Positions 22,601-28,267 of a DNA stretch of 64,000 nt are shown here, piece by piece. Positions within the stretch are counted from its first letter, which is position 1. Each line of letters opens with the position of its first letter. The notes beneath the pieces are model-generated. The model ran no database searches. It was given only the letters and a program-made list of their open reading frames with translations, and was not told the DNA's origin. A program made the translations under genes and the position numbers. Source of the stretch: an uncultured Lachnospiraceae bacterium (GTDB taxonomy: Bacteria; Bacillota; Clostridia; Lachnospirales; Lachnospiraceae); contig ONDO01000007.1 of the NCBI GenBank assembly GCA_900316625.1, positions 1-64,000 on the forward strand, written 5' to 3'.

Positions 22601-23804
22601 GGATAGCCCCGGACTCTATGAATACAACGGAAAGAAATACACCTTTAATTCCTTGGGCGCTTACCTGTCGACCATACGTGTATGTAACGAGCATGATATC
22701 AGTGTTACTCTTCAGGTAATGCTGGATTGGAACAGCATGAGTCAGTCCATCCATCACAATGCAAGAAGCTATGGGCATCAGCTCTATTCCTGGGAAAATG
22801 AACAGCAGGCCGGTCGTGAGACGGTTGAAGCTGCATTCGCATATCTGGGTGAAAAATTTGGTGGATTGAATACCAGCGAAGATTGGATGGAGCTTGCTGA
22901 AACTGTACCCAGAGCAAATTATGCTCGGAGTGACAGCCATGTAAATGATGGACAGTGTTTTGTGTCCAACTGGATCCTTGGTAACGAGATTAATTCCAAA
23001 AATGTATATCAGTACAGTGGCGGAATGAGTACTCAGCAGTTCTTTGACTCTTATGCCCAGACCTTCCGTACCTTCTACAGTGGAATTAAGAGCGTAAATG
23101 GTGGAGCACATGTTTACATCTGCCTGGATCATTGCTGGAACAGTGCTGATTATGGATACTCCAGTAGGTATTCTATGGATCAGACAGCAATGCGTCTGCA
23201 GGAATATGATCCCACCTGTGAATGGGATGTGGCATTCCATCCTTATGCTAACCCGCTTACTACAACAGATTTCTGGAATAACAGCGGTGTATGGCAGGGA
23301 AGCGGAACTTCCTACATCAATATGTATAACCTGAATGTACTCACAGATTATATTCAGGCAAATTATCCTCTCCGTGATGAGAAGGGGAATGATACCGGTG
23401 CAGAGAGATTTGTCATTCTTTCCGAGCAGGGATATTCTTCCAACAATGGATACAGATTACAGGCATCTGCTTTGGCTTATTCCTACTACATTGCATCATA
23501 TAATCCTATGGTTAAGGCATTTGAAATTCGTTCCTATCAGGATGATGCGAATGATGGAATCCTCTGTCTGGGTATAGCCGGTAAGGAAGCGTACAATGCA
23601 TACAAGTATGTGGATGATCCTTCTGATACGGCTAAGACCTATATGAAGAACATGCATTATTGGACTGATGTCAGAGGCGGGGCAGCCGGTTGGCAAGACC
23701 TCCGGATCCCCGGCTATGACGGTTCCGAAAGTGAGGTGAACCGATACATCTATAAGGATGATATGGTTTACCACAACGATGTCTATGAGGCTAAGGTCCC
23801 TTAA
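13587..23804 (+). CDS. Giant secreted repeat protein, C-terminal part (repeats 21-49, glycosidase-like domain)
   Basis: The frame is open from 13,347, but its sequence only makes sense from 13,587 (LEAIWRRDNYSLRYELNGG), where it continues the broken repeat 21 of the preceding frame. About 28 further repeats follow in strict A/B alternation, each ending L-Y-A-x-W, up to ~21,900. The last ~630 residues are a separate domain resembling DUF5722 and clan GH-A-like barrels: WILGNEINSKN (candidate acid/base Glu after Asn), DVAFHPYANP and FVILSEQGYSS (candidate nucleophile Glu). No LPXTG, SLH or choline-binding anchor is visible, and the protein ends EAKVP. With the upstream half it totals about 6,000 residues, among the largest bacterial proteins. 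The glycosidase function is inferred from motif spacing only. Confidence 0.82.
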   Translation: MEAIWRRDNYSLRYELNGGNNNGGNPGSYHAETKSASGAYQIILNAAKRNNYNFLGWYKDPDFKEALKKVDGSENWIFDVSDFVGKGATTIYAKWAPNRYVIHYTLGDDVDTLDANGKVSPNYSVMAEADRTQTCDVDITYRFSTLTNRAGYEMTAWKDLKTNRTYTPGAAFRNYSLKDGDEINLEAVWTPIRYNIRYELDRGSNSSLNATYYDVNKNTMKLRHPSKNNYEFIGWYSSKDEAEEASRIAVQNQIVERKKAMGASAEEAGQIKELPKESYLSELTLDKAIKLSVCTNNRYEMKLYAAWRPHVYSVTYHLNSSDGRFENETSSDKTLVIRKDAKSPEEDTVTKFYQVDETGKFIGDTVNTTQGNVYRSGYRLGRWTTKANNSGSAYAGDHNFNNLSYADGQAIHLYAQWSLATYRITYEYNGGRNPGNSGAYNVNSDKIVLKDSSKNYSKFIGWYSCDTTSVMEQLNAVDYAGNENRDAEKQKILDDVEKYKVTSIYGGELEAAGRDGSDQGLENGLKIGDIKLYALWDDNDYEVIFDLNEGDRRNKLEPASTKTLMESYGAIDNGNGTYSLRIVTNKNYKMPAGLSVAGYNLSTWKNMADNRTYGPNSSFNNLLTEDGSSITLTAQWSQPRYSIRYNMNGGNNDRSNPTSYLADNSLTIKVPTRSNYKFEGWYLNTALTKPFNGTLNTEPETKADIHTDGNTLSKMYGNLNLYAKWSPMTYSVEYLDNKGQAFGTEVKTSYTNAIDSGRKADQAYYYRSDYGKAGYVLKGWTLAKGSTGINYYPGNTYRNLINSTSQDGRKVTLYAVWGRNNYSVTFVTNGGSINESFIRSYNAESEGFDLPSKVSRRNYTFAGWYTDPSFSEKAKATVVPGAKNDYVPSSMAADGTLANLKFYAKWTANTYKVVFHNENGSRVIDSNETNLPEFWNTDSSYKMPSLKRDGYTFKGWATDANSTRVAYSADRNYSNLIAGTDNYSGLSDAEKAKYTRNLYAVWSENQYSIRYNLDVGSNPGSNPTTFGITAGKDGKLTIAAPTRSNAVFTGWYVNGIKNENKLAANANYSQSVFDIKAICQKYGYKDVTLYAAWKVDSYKVKFDLQDSEKRKANIKWATNTAPIDVVDTESDKILTLHTGYAYRFPTAVREGYSFAGWSTVAGSDRVNYSANGNYRNVIAGSEDGKNSITLYAVWRANSYRIYYNYNGGRGQGRTSTYTPSYPSNYTMDNTAVEETGKDALIISAPTRTGYTFEGWYLDPGFKVLLADYDQVESGSTEKGTKLDAKALESKLGKLSNITLYAKWRANKYTVKYDANDGTLGRYSTRINANYQYEYGNTYVTPSDVNRTGYTFRGWNTDKKQADQGRARFGVNATISNLMDQDQTSVVLYAVWGAENTYSVRYNYNGGSQQRSNGDYKPTYPENYKYSNHGEDKLYIYEPVRSGYSFKGWYLDNTFNTPLSSVVVQTDAPAGVTILDAKDLADQNLLGNLNLYAKWADSSVSYDMDAENLDVYKALKEIEEKSTAAAAKTAAAAKIKELDAGIQETYRADQNYVLSSGIKLNGYTLTSWQVWDQENDAEHRVLRSYNPGTSVRNIANGGNIILHAVWTPVTYRINYYTNGGSLRNQVTSYTVVGANNKATEAIVKIVAPNRIYYTFDGWYTTSQLQEESKYEPGQFDPAMEAAMGTIGDKNLYAKWSRDKYTINYYDHSQDGSWKKLDLTQTAEMGTYARLNSTHSRPGYTLAEWNTEEDGSGIGYARGGNYYFNSFRDVEDSAVVRKESTVNLYAQWKMDIYRIHWDANGGNNPKANTDIYNYKVDEYLLNGKVLADHVTNRSTVVLENPTRTNYTFAGWYCTNGILGTDANGKLLRNEEGNYYFETKKAAEIGNINLKAEWSRDSYTIEYHDIDRDGNDIVLNAVEQKNTSDRLKVGEVRDLTQKVNVGDSVRLNSSYKKPGYTLRGWTLTKGNTDLTGEGSYRSGSTYRDLTRTDGKVLKLYAIWDLNTYTIRYNLNGASYDHKEGVSYPDKYDIEDHSVTIPDPVDADYYFAGWYLDSRFEKPISDYVEASNADAIGMTVLDTDQLADANLMTNQNLYAKRTYNVSFDANGGFIEAKDKTLKDCVRGVTYRTDNTASRTGYTLRGWNSSKEEANLGRTQYGVNAGFNNLPDRFHEKDITLYAVWSPITYSIAFNSNGGTIRNAVSRYTMETNPFALPDENDANKDNQNIYRNGYIFGGWYTSPDFGADEDEHLLSATGSEKYLKQAVTKINPSEMVDYVDGTTLRLYAKWTPIEYTVNYYKDAEASSASYSEKVKYDENRMFYTGIMNPGYAINGWHTDKHEASLGRTKYGAGNTYRNLSAVDGDVINLYGVWTPKAYTIVYHYNGGSRVSGKTYPTSVNLSKGGVKIDAPYIRYNYFVGWYLNNPGTDKEECKLSKEGKVSTLDLETLRKVKLYNNDSIQLYAKYEGQKYNLTFDANGGDFKSVKDEEKGLVTDKDPNGEQWKNLSATDKYTLPGGDCVARPGAKFLGWDKNPNATSPKYKSEGTIADEIIEGVENPENITLYAIWSAYTYKVNYQWNGGSKNASKKYPDTFNVKSNEYIEIPAPQERTGWIFRGWRLNTHDDKLAMEEDKTTKIPVQDLIDQDELDDITLYAAWEEKTYNVAFDLNGGKYIDESYNPTLNGPNRNSSVSPTESWTHLKYSKNYYLPKAEGLYFEKAETKVVDGAPSVETKYLVLTGWTLSDDKATVYKPGAEIKHKPIADGDVVDNDAVTDTYKAVWSETTELGVTLTKAQGRGTDAASDPNNAEYIAEIQSYIPDQIAARGDLTAYQQNKNLYIDVEAAVFGRQQSVDSKYYLVTTNQSTGKPEYYIPNKDLDQFSMDGNPQKIKFSIPLINYFSGVLYYRQCIAYRIDGSGKLTGERVYLRPAMDQFALATNVGTTETPKFNVVSNKKYVADSAALSYRRDYDGGDTVKGIQGGEHIIDASGHKVENDLGVSHVYLNLYMSQVVNPNAKDSPGLYEYNGKKYTFNSLGAYLSTIRVCNEHDISVTLQVMLDWNSMSQSIHHNARSYGHQLYSWENEQQAGRETVEAAFAYLGEKFGGLNTSEDWMELAETVPRANYARSDSHVNDGQCFVSNWILGNEINSKNVYQYSGGMSTQQFFDSYAQTFRTFYSGIKSVNGGAHVYICLDHCWNSADYGYSSRYSMDQTAMRLQEYDPTCEWDVAFHPYANPLTTTDFWNNSGVWQGSGTSYINMYNLNVLTDYIQANYPLRDEKGNDTGAERFVILSEQGYSSNNGYRLQASALAYSYYIASYNPMVKAFEIRSYQDDANDGILCLGIAGKEAYNAYKYVDDPSDTAKTYMKNMHYWTDVRGGAAGWQDLRIPGYDGSESEVNRYIYKDDMVYHNDVYEAKVP

Positions 23805-23833
23805 GGACAGATTCACAGAATCAAAGTAAATGA

Positions 23834-23876
23834 AAACATCTCCGCACCTTACTTCCGGCAGCGGGGATGTTTTTTT
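23834..23876 (+). terminator. Rho-independent terminator of the giant gene
   Basis: AAACATCTCCGC (23,834-23,845) pairs with GCGGGGATGTTT (23,861-23,872), allowing one T-G pair, and runs into TTTTTT. It begins 30 bases after the stop codon. Confidence 0.9.
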
Positions 23877-24060
23877 GGTTATAACTTGCGAAGCGTGTGA
23901 CGTCAGGAGGTCATTACATATCAGATTTACAAAATCTGAGAATTAAACCCTACAGATTCCTATACATGTCGTATAATTTCTATATGATTTCTGCTATACT
24001 AACCCTGTTAGTCTATGAAACATATGAAATGTTTCACTGAATTAGAAGGGGAGAATGAAT

Positions 24061-24450
24061 ATGAAACAGTTAGGTCAGGCACTTCTTGGTTTTGTGCTGG
24101 TAGTTATTGGATGCATTGTCTTTTTAATGAACATTCATGTATCAAGTTTTTCCTTTTTCTGGAGATATCGTAATGTGAATGTAGGTGCATTCCTTCTGAT
24201 CCTTGTGGCTATTTCCTTTATTACCTTGCTTGTGAAGTACAACAAGCTGACGGTAGGTGTTTTCTGGTCCTTGGTTGCTGTTTTCTTTATCACGATTATC
24301 CTGAGCCTGGACTTCTACATTACCTATCTCAGCGCATTTGAATTGGTGCTGATCATTGGTACGATCTGCGTAGGTATTGCACTTCTTCTGAAGAGCCTTG
24401 TATTTACCAAGGGGATGAAGGAAGAGGATAAGGATCCATATCTGAAATAA
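24061..24450 (+). CDS. Small four-helix membrane protein, unknown function
   Basis: I do not recognise a family. The 129-residue product is almost all hydrophobic: segments near residues 5-25 (LLGFVLVVIGCIVFLMNI), 40-57 (VGAFLLILVAISFITLL), 64-82 (VGVFWSLVAVFFITIILSL) and 88-112 (FELVLIIGTICVGIALLLKSL), then a charged tail (KEEDKDPYLK). An ATG at 24,055 is also in frame, but the AAGGGGAG site at 24,046-24,053 is correctly spaced only for ATG 24,061. TATAAT at 23,972 and TATACT at 23,995 are possible -10 elements upstream, without a good -35. It sits alone between two terminator-like hairpins. Confidence 0.75.
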   Translation: MKQLGQALLGFVLVVIGCIVFLMNIHVSSFSFFWRYRNVNVGAFLLILVAISFITLLVKYNKLTVGVFWSLVAVFFITIILSLDFYITYLSAFELVLIIGTICVGIALLLKSLVFTKGMKEEDKDPYLK

Positions 24451-24452
24451 GG

Positions 24453-24475
24453 AAGGCTACGTCCGGCCTTATTCG
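24453..24475 (+). terminator. Weak terminator-like hairpin
   Basis: AAGGC (24,453-24,457) and GCCTT (24,466-24,470) form a short stem followed by ATT. It lies just after the small membrane protein gene. Only five pairs are certain. Confidence 0.35.
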
Positions 24476-24533
24476 TAAAAATTATGGTTACAAGCGGCAT
24501 GTCCGTTCATTTATTTTTCGAAAGAAGCTATAT

Positions 24534-26099
24534 ATGTCTAAAATCACCTGTTACCGCGGTCATATCCGCAACTGGGAAGCATTGGCTTCCGAATTGAACA
24601 TTGATGCTAAGTCTATGAGTCGTGAGGCTCGCGAGGAAGCAATCCTTCTGGCTGCTTATGAAGCATGGCATGAGGACATGGGTAATCATCTTCACGGCAT
24701 GTTTGCTCTTGCCATCGAAGACGGAGACAAGATCTTCGCCCTTCGTGACCAGTTTGGTACCAAGCCTTTCTACTACTACATCACTGAGGATGGAAAACTT
24801 CTCTACGGCACCTATATCAGAGACATTCTGACCCAGCCCGGCTTCGAGAAGAAGCTGAACGAGAAGATGCTTCAGCTCTACTTAAGCCTTACCTATGTCG
24901 CCGGGGAAGAGACCTTCTTCGACGGCATCATGAAGCTGATGCCCGGACAGTTCATGATCTTCGAAAATGAAGAGCTTTACATCGAAGAGTACTGGTCCCC
25001 GGACTTCGCCCATCCCGATGAGATCGCAGAAGAGAAGGAGTCCCTAGAAGACTTCGCGGACGAGATCCACGAGACCATGCAGCAGATGTTCCGTGAAGTG
25101 AAGACTCCTGATGAGAAGGTGGAATCCTTCCTGTCCGGTGGTGTCGATTCCTCCTATGTCTTCGCTCTGTCGGATGCTGAGGAAGCAGATACCTGTGGTT
25201 ATGAAGAAGCCAGATTCGATGAGTCTTATCTGGCAGCCGAGACTGCGAAGAACCTGGGACGTAAGCTGAACAGACTCTGTGTAGAGCCGGAAGACTATTT
25301 CGCAGTTGTTCCTGATGTTATGCGTGATATGGAGCAGCCTCTGGGCGATGCTTCTGCAATCGTATTCACCCTGGGATGCCGCGCGGCCGCAGAACATACG
25401 AAGATCTGCTACTCCGGAGAAGGCTCTGACGAGATGTTCGGTGGTTACAATATGTACCGCAATGCGGATCGCTATGGTGAGAATCTTCCCAGCTTCTATG
25501 TCGGCAATACCAATATCATGAAGGAAGATATGAAGGAGAAGATCCTGAAGAATTATGATCCTTCTGTTCTTCCGATCCATCTTGCCAAGGATATCTATGA
25601 AGAGACCGAAGGCTATGACTATCTCTCCCAGATGCAGGAAGTAGATATCCGTATCTGGCTGGAAGGTGATATCTATCTCAATGTCGATAAGATGTCTACC
25701 GCAGCAGGCCTCGAGATCCGTATGCCCATCACCGATACCAGAATGTTCGACATCGCAGCTCGTCTGCCCAGAGAATTCAAGGTAAATGAAGAGCAGAACA
25801 AGGTCGCTTTCCGTACGGCCGCTGCCAAGGTGCTTCCGGAAGAAGTTGCCTTCCGGAAGAAGTTAGGATTTATTGTTCCCATCCGTATCTGGATGGCAGA
25901 TTCTAAGTATAACCAGGATGTCGTTCGCCTCTTCCACAGCGACATCGCTGAGAAGTTCTTCCATGTAGATGAGATCAACAAGATCTTCGATGCTTATGTA
26001 GGCGGAGATTCTGATCTCTGGAGACAGGTATGGACCATCTACACCTTCCTGGTATGGTATGAGATCTACTTTGTGAAGAATGAGATGCGCGAAGCATAA
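24534..26099 (+). CDS. Asparagine synthetase-like protein with a truncated glutaminase domain
   Basis: Class B asparagine synthetases amidate aspartate using glutamine-derived ammonia and ATP. The C-terminal synthetase domain looks intact: PP-loop FLSGGVDSSYV (near residue 200), YSGEGSDEMFGGY and EIRMPITDTRMFDIAARLP. The N-terminal domain starts where normal AsnB proteins are already ~60-70 residues in: CYRGHIRNWEALASEL aligns with the usual YNGEIYNYxEL, so the initiator-adjacent Cys nucleophile (MCGI) is missing. No frame upstream restores it; the region just before the ATG has a GAAAGAAG site. The enzyme may use free ammonia or a separate amidotransferase. It is followed after 41 bp by nrdG. 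Specificity for aspartate is assumed from the family. Confidence 0.82.
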   Translation: MSKITCYRGHIRNWEALASELNIDAKSMSREAREEAILLAAYEAWHEDMGNHLHGMFALAIEDGDKIFALRDQFGTKPFYYYITEDGKLLYGTYIRDILTQPGFEKKLNEKMLQLYLSLTYVAGEETFFDGIMKLMPGQFMIFENEELYIEEYWSPDFAHPDEIAEEKESLEDFADEIHETMQQMFREVKTPDEKVESFLSGGVDSSYVFALSDAEEADTCGYEEARFDESYLAAETAKNLGRKLNRLCVEPEDYFAVVPDVMRDMEQPLGDASAIVFTLGCRAAAEHTKICYSGEGSDEMFGGYNMYRNADRYGENLPSFYVGNTNIMKEDMKEKILKNYDPSVLPIHLAKDIYEETEGYDYLSQMQEVDIRIWLEGDIYLNVDKMSTAAGLEIRMPITDTRMFDIAARLPREFKVNEEQNKVAFRTAAAKVLPEEVAFRKKLGFIVPIRIWMADSKYNQDVVRLFHSDIAEKFFHVDEINKIFDAYVGGDSDLWRQVWTIYTFLVWYEIYFVKNEMREA

Positions 26100-26140
26100 G
26101 ACAACAGATATTCTTCCAGGAAGAATAGAAGGAGATATAT

Positions 26141-26653
26141 ATGAACTACGGCGCTATCAAATATTGTGATATCGCAAATGGTACCGGTGTTCGCACCAAT
26201 CTCTTCGTTTCCGGTTGCACCCATCATTGCAAGGGCTGCTTCCAGCCGGAGACCTGGGCTTTCGACTATGGCGAACCTTATACCCAGGAGATTGAAGATA
26301 AGATCATCGAGTCGCTCGAACCTGATTACATTGAGGGTCTGACCATCCTAGGCGGCGAACCCATGGAACCTATCAATCAGGTTGAGATTGTAAAACTTAT
26401 CAGAAGAGTTAAATCAGAACTTAATAATAAATCTGTCTGGATCTATACCGGTTACACTTATGAAACAGACCTTGCAGATGCAAACGGCAAGGCCCACTGC
26501 AATGTAACGGATGAGATCTTAGATCTTGCGGATGTCTTAGTGGATGGAGAATTCGTGGAAGAACTGAAGGATATCAGCCTTCTCTTCAGAGGATCTTCCA
26601 ACCAGAGAATCCTTAATCTGAAGGAAATCAGAGGCCAATCCCGCAATGGTTAA
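26141..26653 (+). CDS. nrdG: Anaerobic ribonucleotide reductase activating protein
   Basis: A radical SAM activase that installs the glycyl radical on NrdD under anaerobiosis. The 170-residue length is typical. The cluster motif is CTHHCKGCFQPETW (C-x3-C-x2-C), preceded by GTGVRTNLFVSG and followed by LTILGGEPMEP and WIYTGYTYE, all characteristic of NrdG. A strong AGAAGGAGATATAT site precedes ATG 26,141. The usual partner nrdD is not adjacent; the upstream neighbour is the asparagine synthetase-like gene 41 bp away. It could in principle activate another glycyl-radical enzyme, but the sequence fits NrdG best. Confidence 0.9.
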   Translation: MNYGAIKYCDIANGTGVRTNLFVSGCTHHCKGCFQPETWAFDYGEPYTQEIEDKIIESLEPDYIEGLTILGGEPMEPINQVEIVKLIRRVKSELNNKSVWIYTGYTYETDLADANGKAHCNVTDEILDLADVLVDGEFVEELKDISLLFRGSSNQRILNLKEIRGQSRNG

Positions 26654-26701
26654 GGTGCAGAGGATTATCTAGAGAATAGTTATAGCATTTTGGTTTCCAA
26701 G

Positions 26702-26710
26702 TGCTATAAT
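26702..26710 (+). promoter_or_regulatory. Extended -10 promoter of the structured RNA
   Basis: TGCTATAAT (TGn-TATAAT) at 26,702-26,710 is a consensus extended -10, which does not require a good -35. None is seen. It predicts transcription from about 26,717. Confidence 0.7.
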
Positions 26711-26716
26711 AAGAGT

Positions 26717-26911
26717 TGGAAATTCGGTAAAGGGGTTTCCAGGGGGAAGCGAAGTCGTGACCGGGGGACTAGAGTGTCACGGCTTCATGCACCGCCCTTG
26801 ATCGATGAATGGCCTAAATGGGAAACATTGTATACAAGACTTGAAATCCTGTTAGCGGATGGTAGAATAGGTATGACTTCGGTTAATGACCGGAAGTCAG
26901 GCCTTTTTTTG
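26717..26911 (+). ncRNA. Unassigned structured RNA or leader upstream of pta
   Basis: About 195 nt lie between an extended -10 promoter and a T-run, with no plausible ORF. The sequence can form TGGAAA/TTTCCA (26,717-26,741) and a perfect 11-bp stem of GAAGTCGTGAC (26,751-26,761) with GTCACGGCTTC (26,776-26,786). The latter is enclosed by AGGGGG/CCGCCCT pairing, with a purine-rich 14-nt loop. The 3' hairpin uses GACTTCGGT/ACCGGAAGTC. GACTT at 26,838-26,842 could pair with the same AAGTC, giving an alternative fold as in an attenuator or riboswitch, and pta starts 92 bp beyond the T-run. It could instead be a free-standing small RNA such as 6S. I could not match it to tmRNA, SRP RNA, RNase P, T-box or common riboswitch signatures. 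Confidence 0.6.
26875..26910 (+). terminator. Terminator or attenuator hairpin before pta
   Basis: GACTTCGGT (26,875-26,883) pairs with ACCGGAAGTC (26,889-26,898), with one bulged G. TTTTTTT follows at 26,904-26,910 after AGGCC. The gap between stem and T-run is a little long. AGGCC could also pair with GGCCT at 26,811, closing a larger domain. Confidence 0.65.
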
Positions 26912-27002
26912 TGGTTTATCCAGCAGATATCTCTGCTGTTTGTAACAAATCTGTTCTGCTTTGGCAGTTCAGATGGATTGTGTATGAATAAGGAGAAAAC
27001 AC

Positions 27003-27992
27003 ATGTCAGAATTCGGATTTGGCGCAATGATCGACCAGCTGAAGAAGAACCCCAAGACCATCGTATTCACCGAGGGCGCAGATCCTCGTATCCAGGAAGC
27101 AGCATCCCGCCTTCTTGCAGCGAACTTCCTTAAGCCCATCCTCGTAGGCGACAGGGCTGAGATCGAAGCAGCAGCAGAAGAGAATGGTTACAACATCCGT
27201 GGTGCTGAGATCATCGATCCTAAGAAATACGATCGTATGGATGAGATGGTAGACATGTTCTGCGAACTTCGTAAGTCTAAGGGTGTTACCCCTGAGCAGG
27301 CTCGTGAGACTCTTTCCGCAGCCAACTACTTCGGTACCATGCTGGTAAAGATGGGTATTGCAGACGCACTTCTCGGTGGCGCAACCTATTCCACCGCTGA
27401 TACCGTTCGCCCCGCACTTCAGCTCATCAAGACCAAGCCCGGCAACAGCATCGTATCTTCCTGCTTCATCCTGGTACGTCCTTCCGCTACCGGTGAGAAC
27501 GAAGTTCTTGCCATGGCCGACTGTGCAATCAACATTCATCCGACGGAGGACGAGCTTGTTGAGATCGCTGGCGAGACCGCAGAGTGTGCTAAGAAGTTCG
27601 GTGTTGATCCTCAGATCGCATTCCTTTCCTACTCTACTCTTGGATCCGGTAAGGGCGAAGACGTTGATAAGGTCCGTAACGCTTGCGAGAAGGCAAAGGC
27701 TAAGTATCCTGAACTCTCCATTGATGGTGAGCTTCAGTTCGATGCAGCTGTATCCCCTCGTGTAGCAAAGACCAAGTGCCAGGGCAGCTCTGTTGCGGGC
27801 CATGCGAACACCTTCATCTTCCCTGACATCAACGCAGGTAACATCGGATACAAGATTGCTCAGCGTCTTGGTAACTTCGATGCATACGGCCCGATTCTTC
27901 TGGGTCTGAACGCATCCATCAACGATCTGTCCCGTGGATGCAACGCTCTGGAAGTTTACTCCATGGCGATCATCACCGCAGCTCTTGCATAA
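27003..27992 (+). CDS. pta: Phosphate acetyltransferase
   Basis: Converts acetyl-CoA and phosphate to acetyl phosphate, the first step of ATP-yielding acetate fermentation. It is a 329-residue short Pta without the N-terminal regulatory domain. Family motifs are visible: VFTEGADPRIQEAASRL near the start, ADALLGGATYSTADTVRPALQ, ILVRPS, FLSYSTLGSGKGEDVDKV, DGELQFDAAVSPRVAKTKCQGSSV (in part) and ANTFIFPDINAGNIGYKI. ATAAGGAGAAAACAC precedes ATG 27,003. The gene is preceded by the structured RNA and an attenuator-like hairpin, so its expression may be controlled there. Acetate kinase (ackA) does not follow. The codon usage looks biased, as expected of a highly expressed gene. Confidence 0.95.
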   Translation: MSEFGFGAMIDQLKKNPKTIVFTEGADPRIQEAASRLLAANFLKPILVGDRAEIEAAAEENGYNIRGAEIIDPKKYDRMDEMVDMFCELRKSKGVTPEQARETLSAANYFGTMLVKMGIADALLGGATYSTADTVRPALQLIKTKPGNSIVSSCFILVRPSATGENEVLAMADCAINIHPTEDELVEIAGETAECAKKFGVDPQIAFLSYSTLGSGKGEDVDKVRNACEKAKAKYPELSIDGELQFDAAVSPRVAKTKCQGSSVAGHANTFIFPDINAGNIGYKIAQRLGNFDAYGPILLGLNASINDLSRGCNALEVYSMAIITAALA

Positions 27993-28111
27993 TTCCTTCG
28001 GAGATGTAAGGCCTGCCCTGTCGTAGGTTATACAATATAAGGCTACACATGCTCTCTTACAGGGGTGATATGCTACCCGTCAAGAGGACAGTGAATAATG
28101 AAAAAGTTTCG

Positions 28112-28146
28112 TACCGCCAGTCGTGTAATCGGCTGGCGGTATTCTT
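28112..28146 (+). terminator. Terminator-like hairpin after pta
   Basis: TACCGCCAG (28,112-28,120) pairs with CTGGCGGTA (28,133-28,141), followed by TTCTT. The stem is strong and the T-tract weak. It lies about 120 bp beyond the pta stop. Confidence 0.6.
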
Positions 28147-28267
28147 ATGCAGCCGCATAATAGCTCGATTTGATAAAATCATAAGGAAACCCAAATAGAA
28201 ATATAAGTTTTGTTTTGATATAATATCATCGTTCTGTTCTGCTCTATATTTTCCGAAGGAGTCACGA

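Noticed and set aside
26961..26989. TTGGCA/TATGAA as a pta promoter
   Set aside because: Its predicted start would fall on the pta ribosome binding site, giving an untranslatable message.
26690..27133. 147-codon plus-strand frame between nrdG and pta
   Set aside because: It runs through a promoter, RNA stems and a terminator and overlaps the start of pta in another frame.
28070..28200. 42-codon ORF (ATG near 28,070) after pta
   Set aside because: It reads through the terminator hairpin at 28,112 and its sequence has no coding character.
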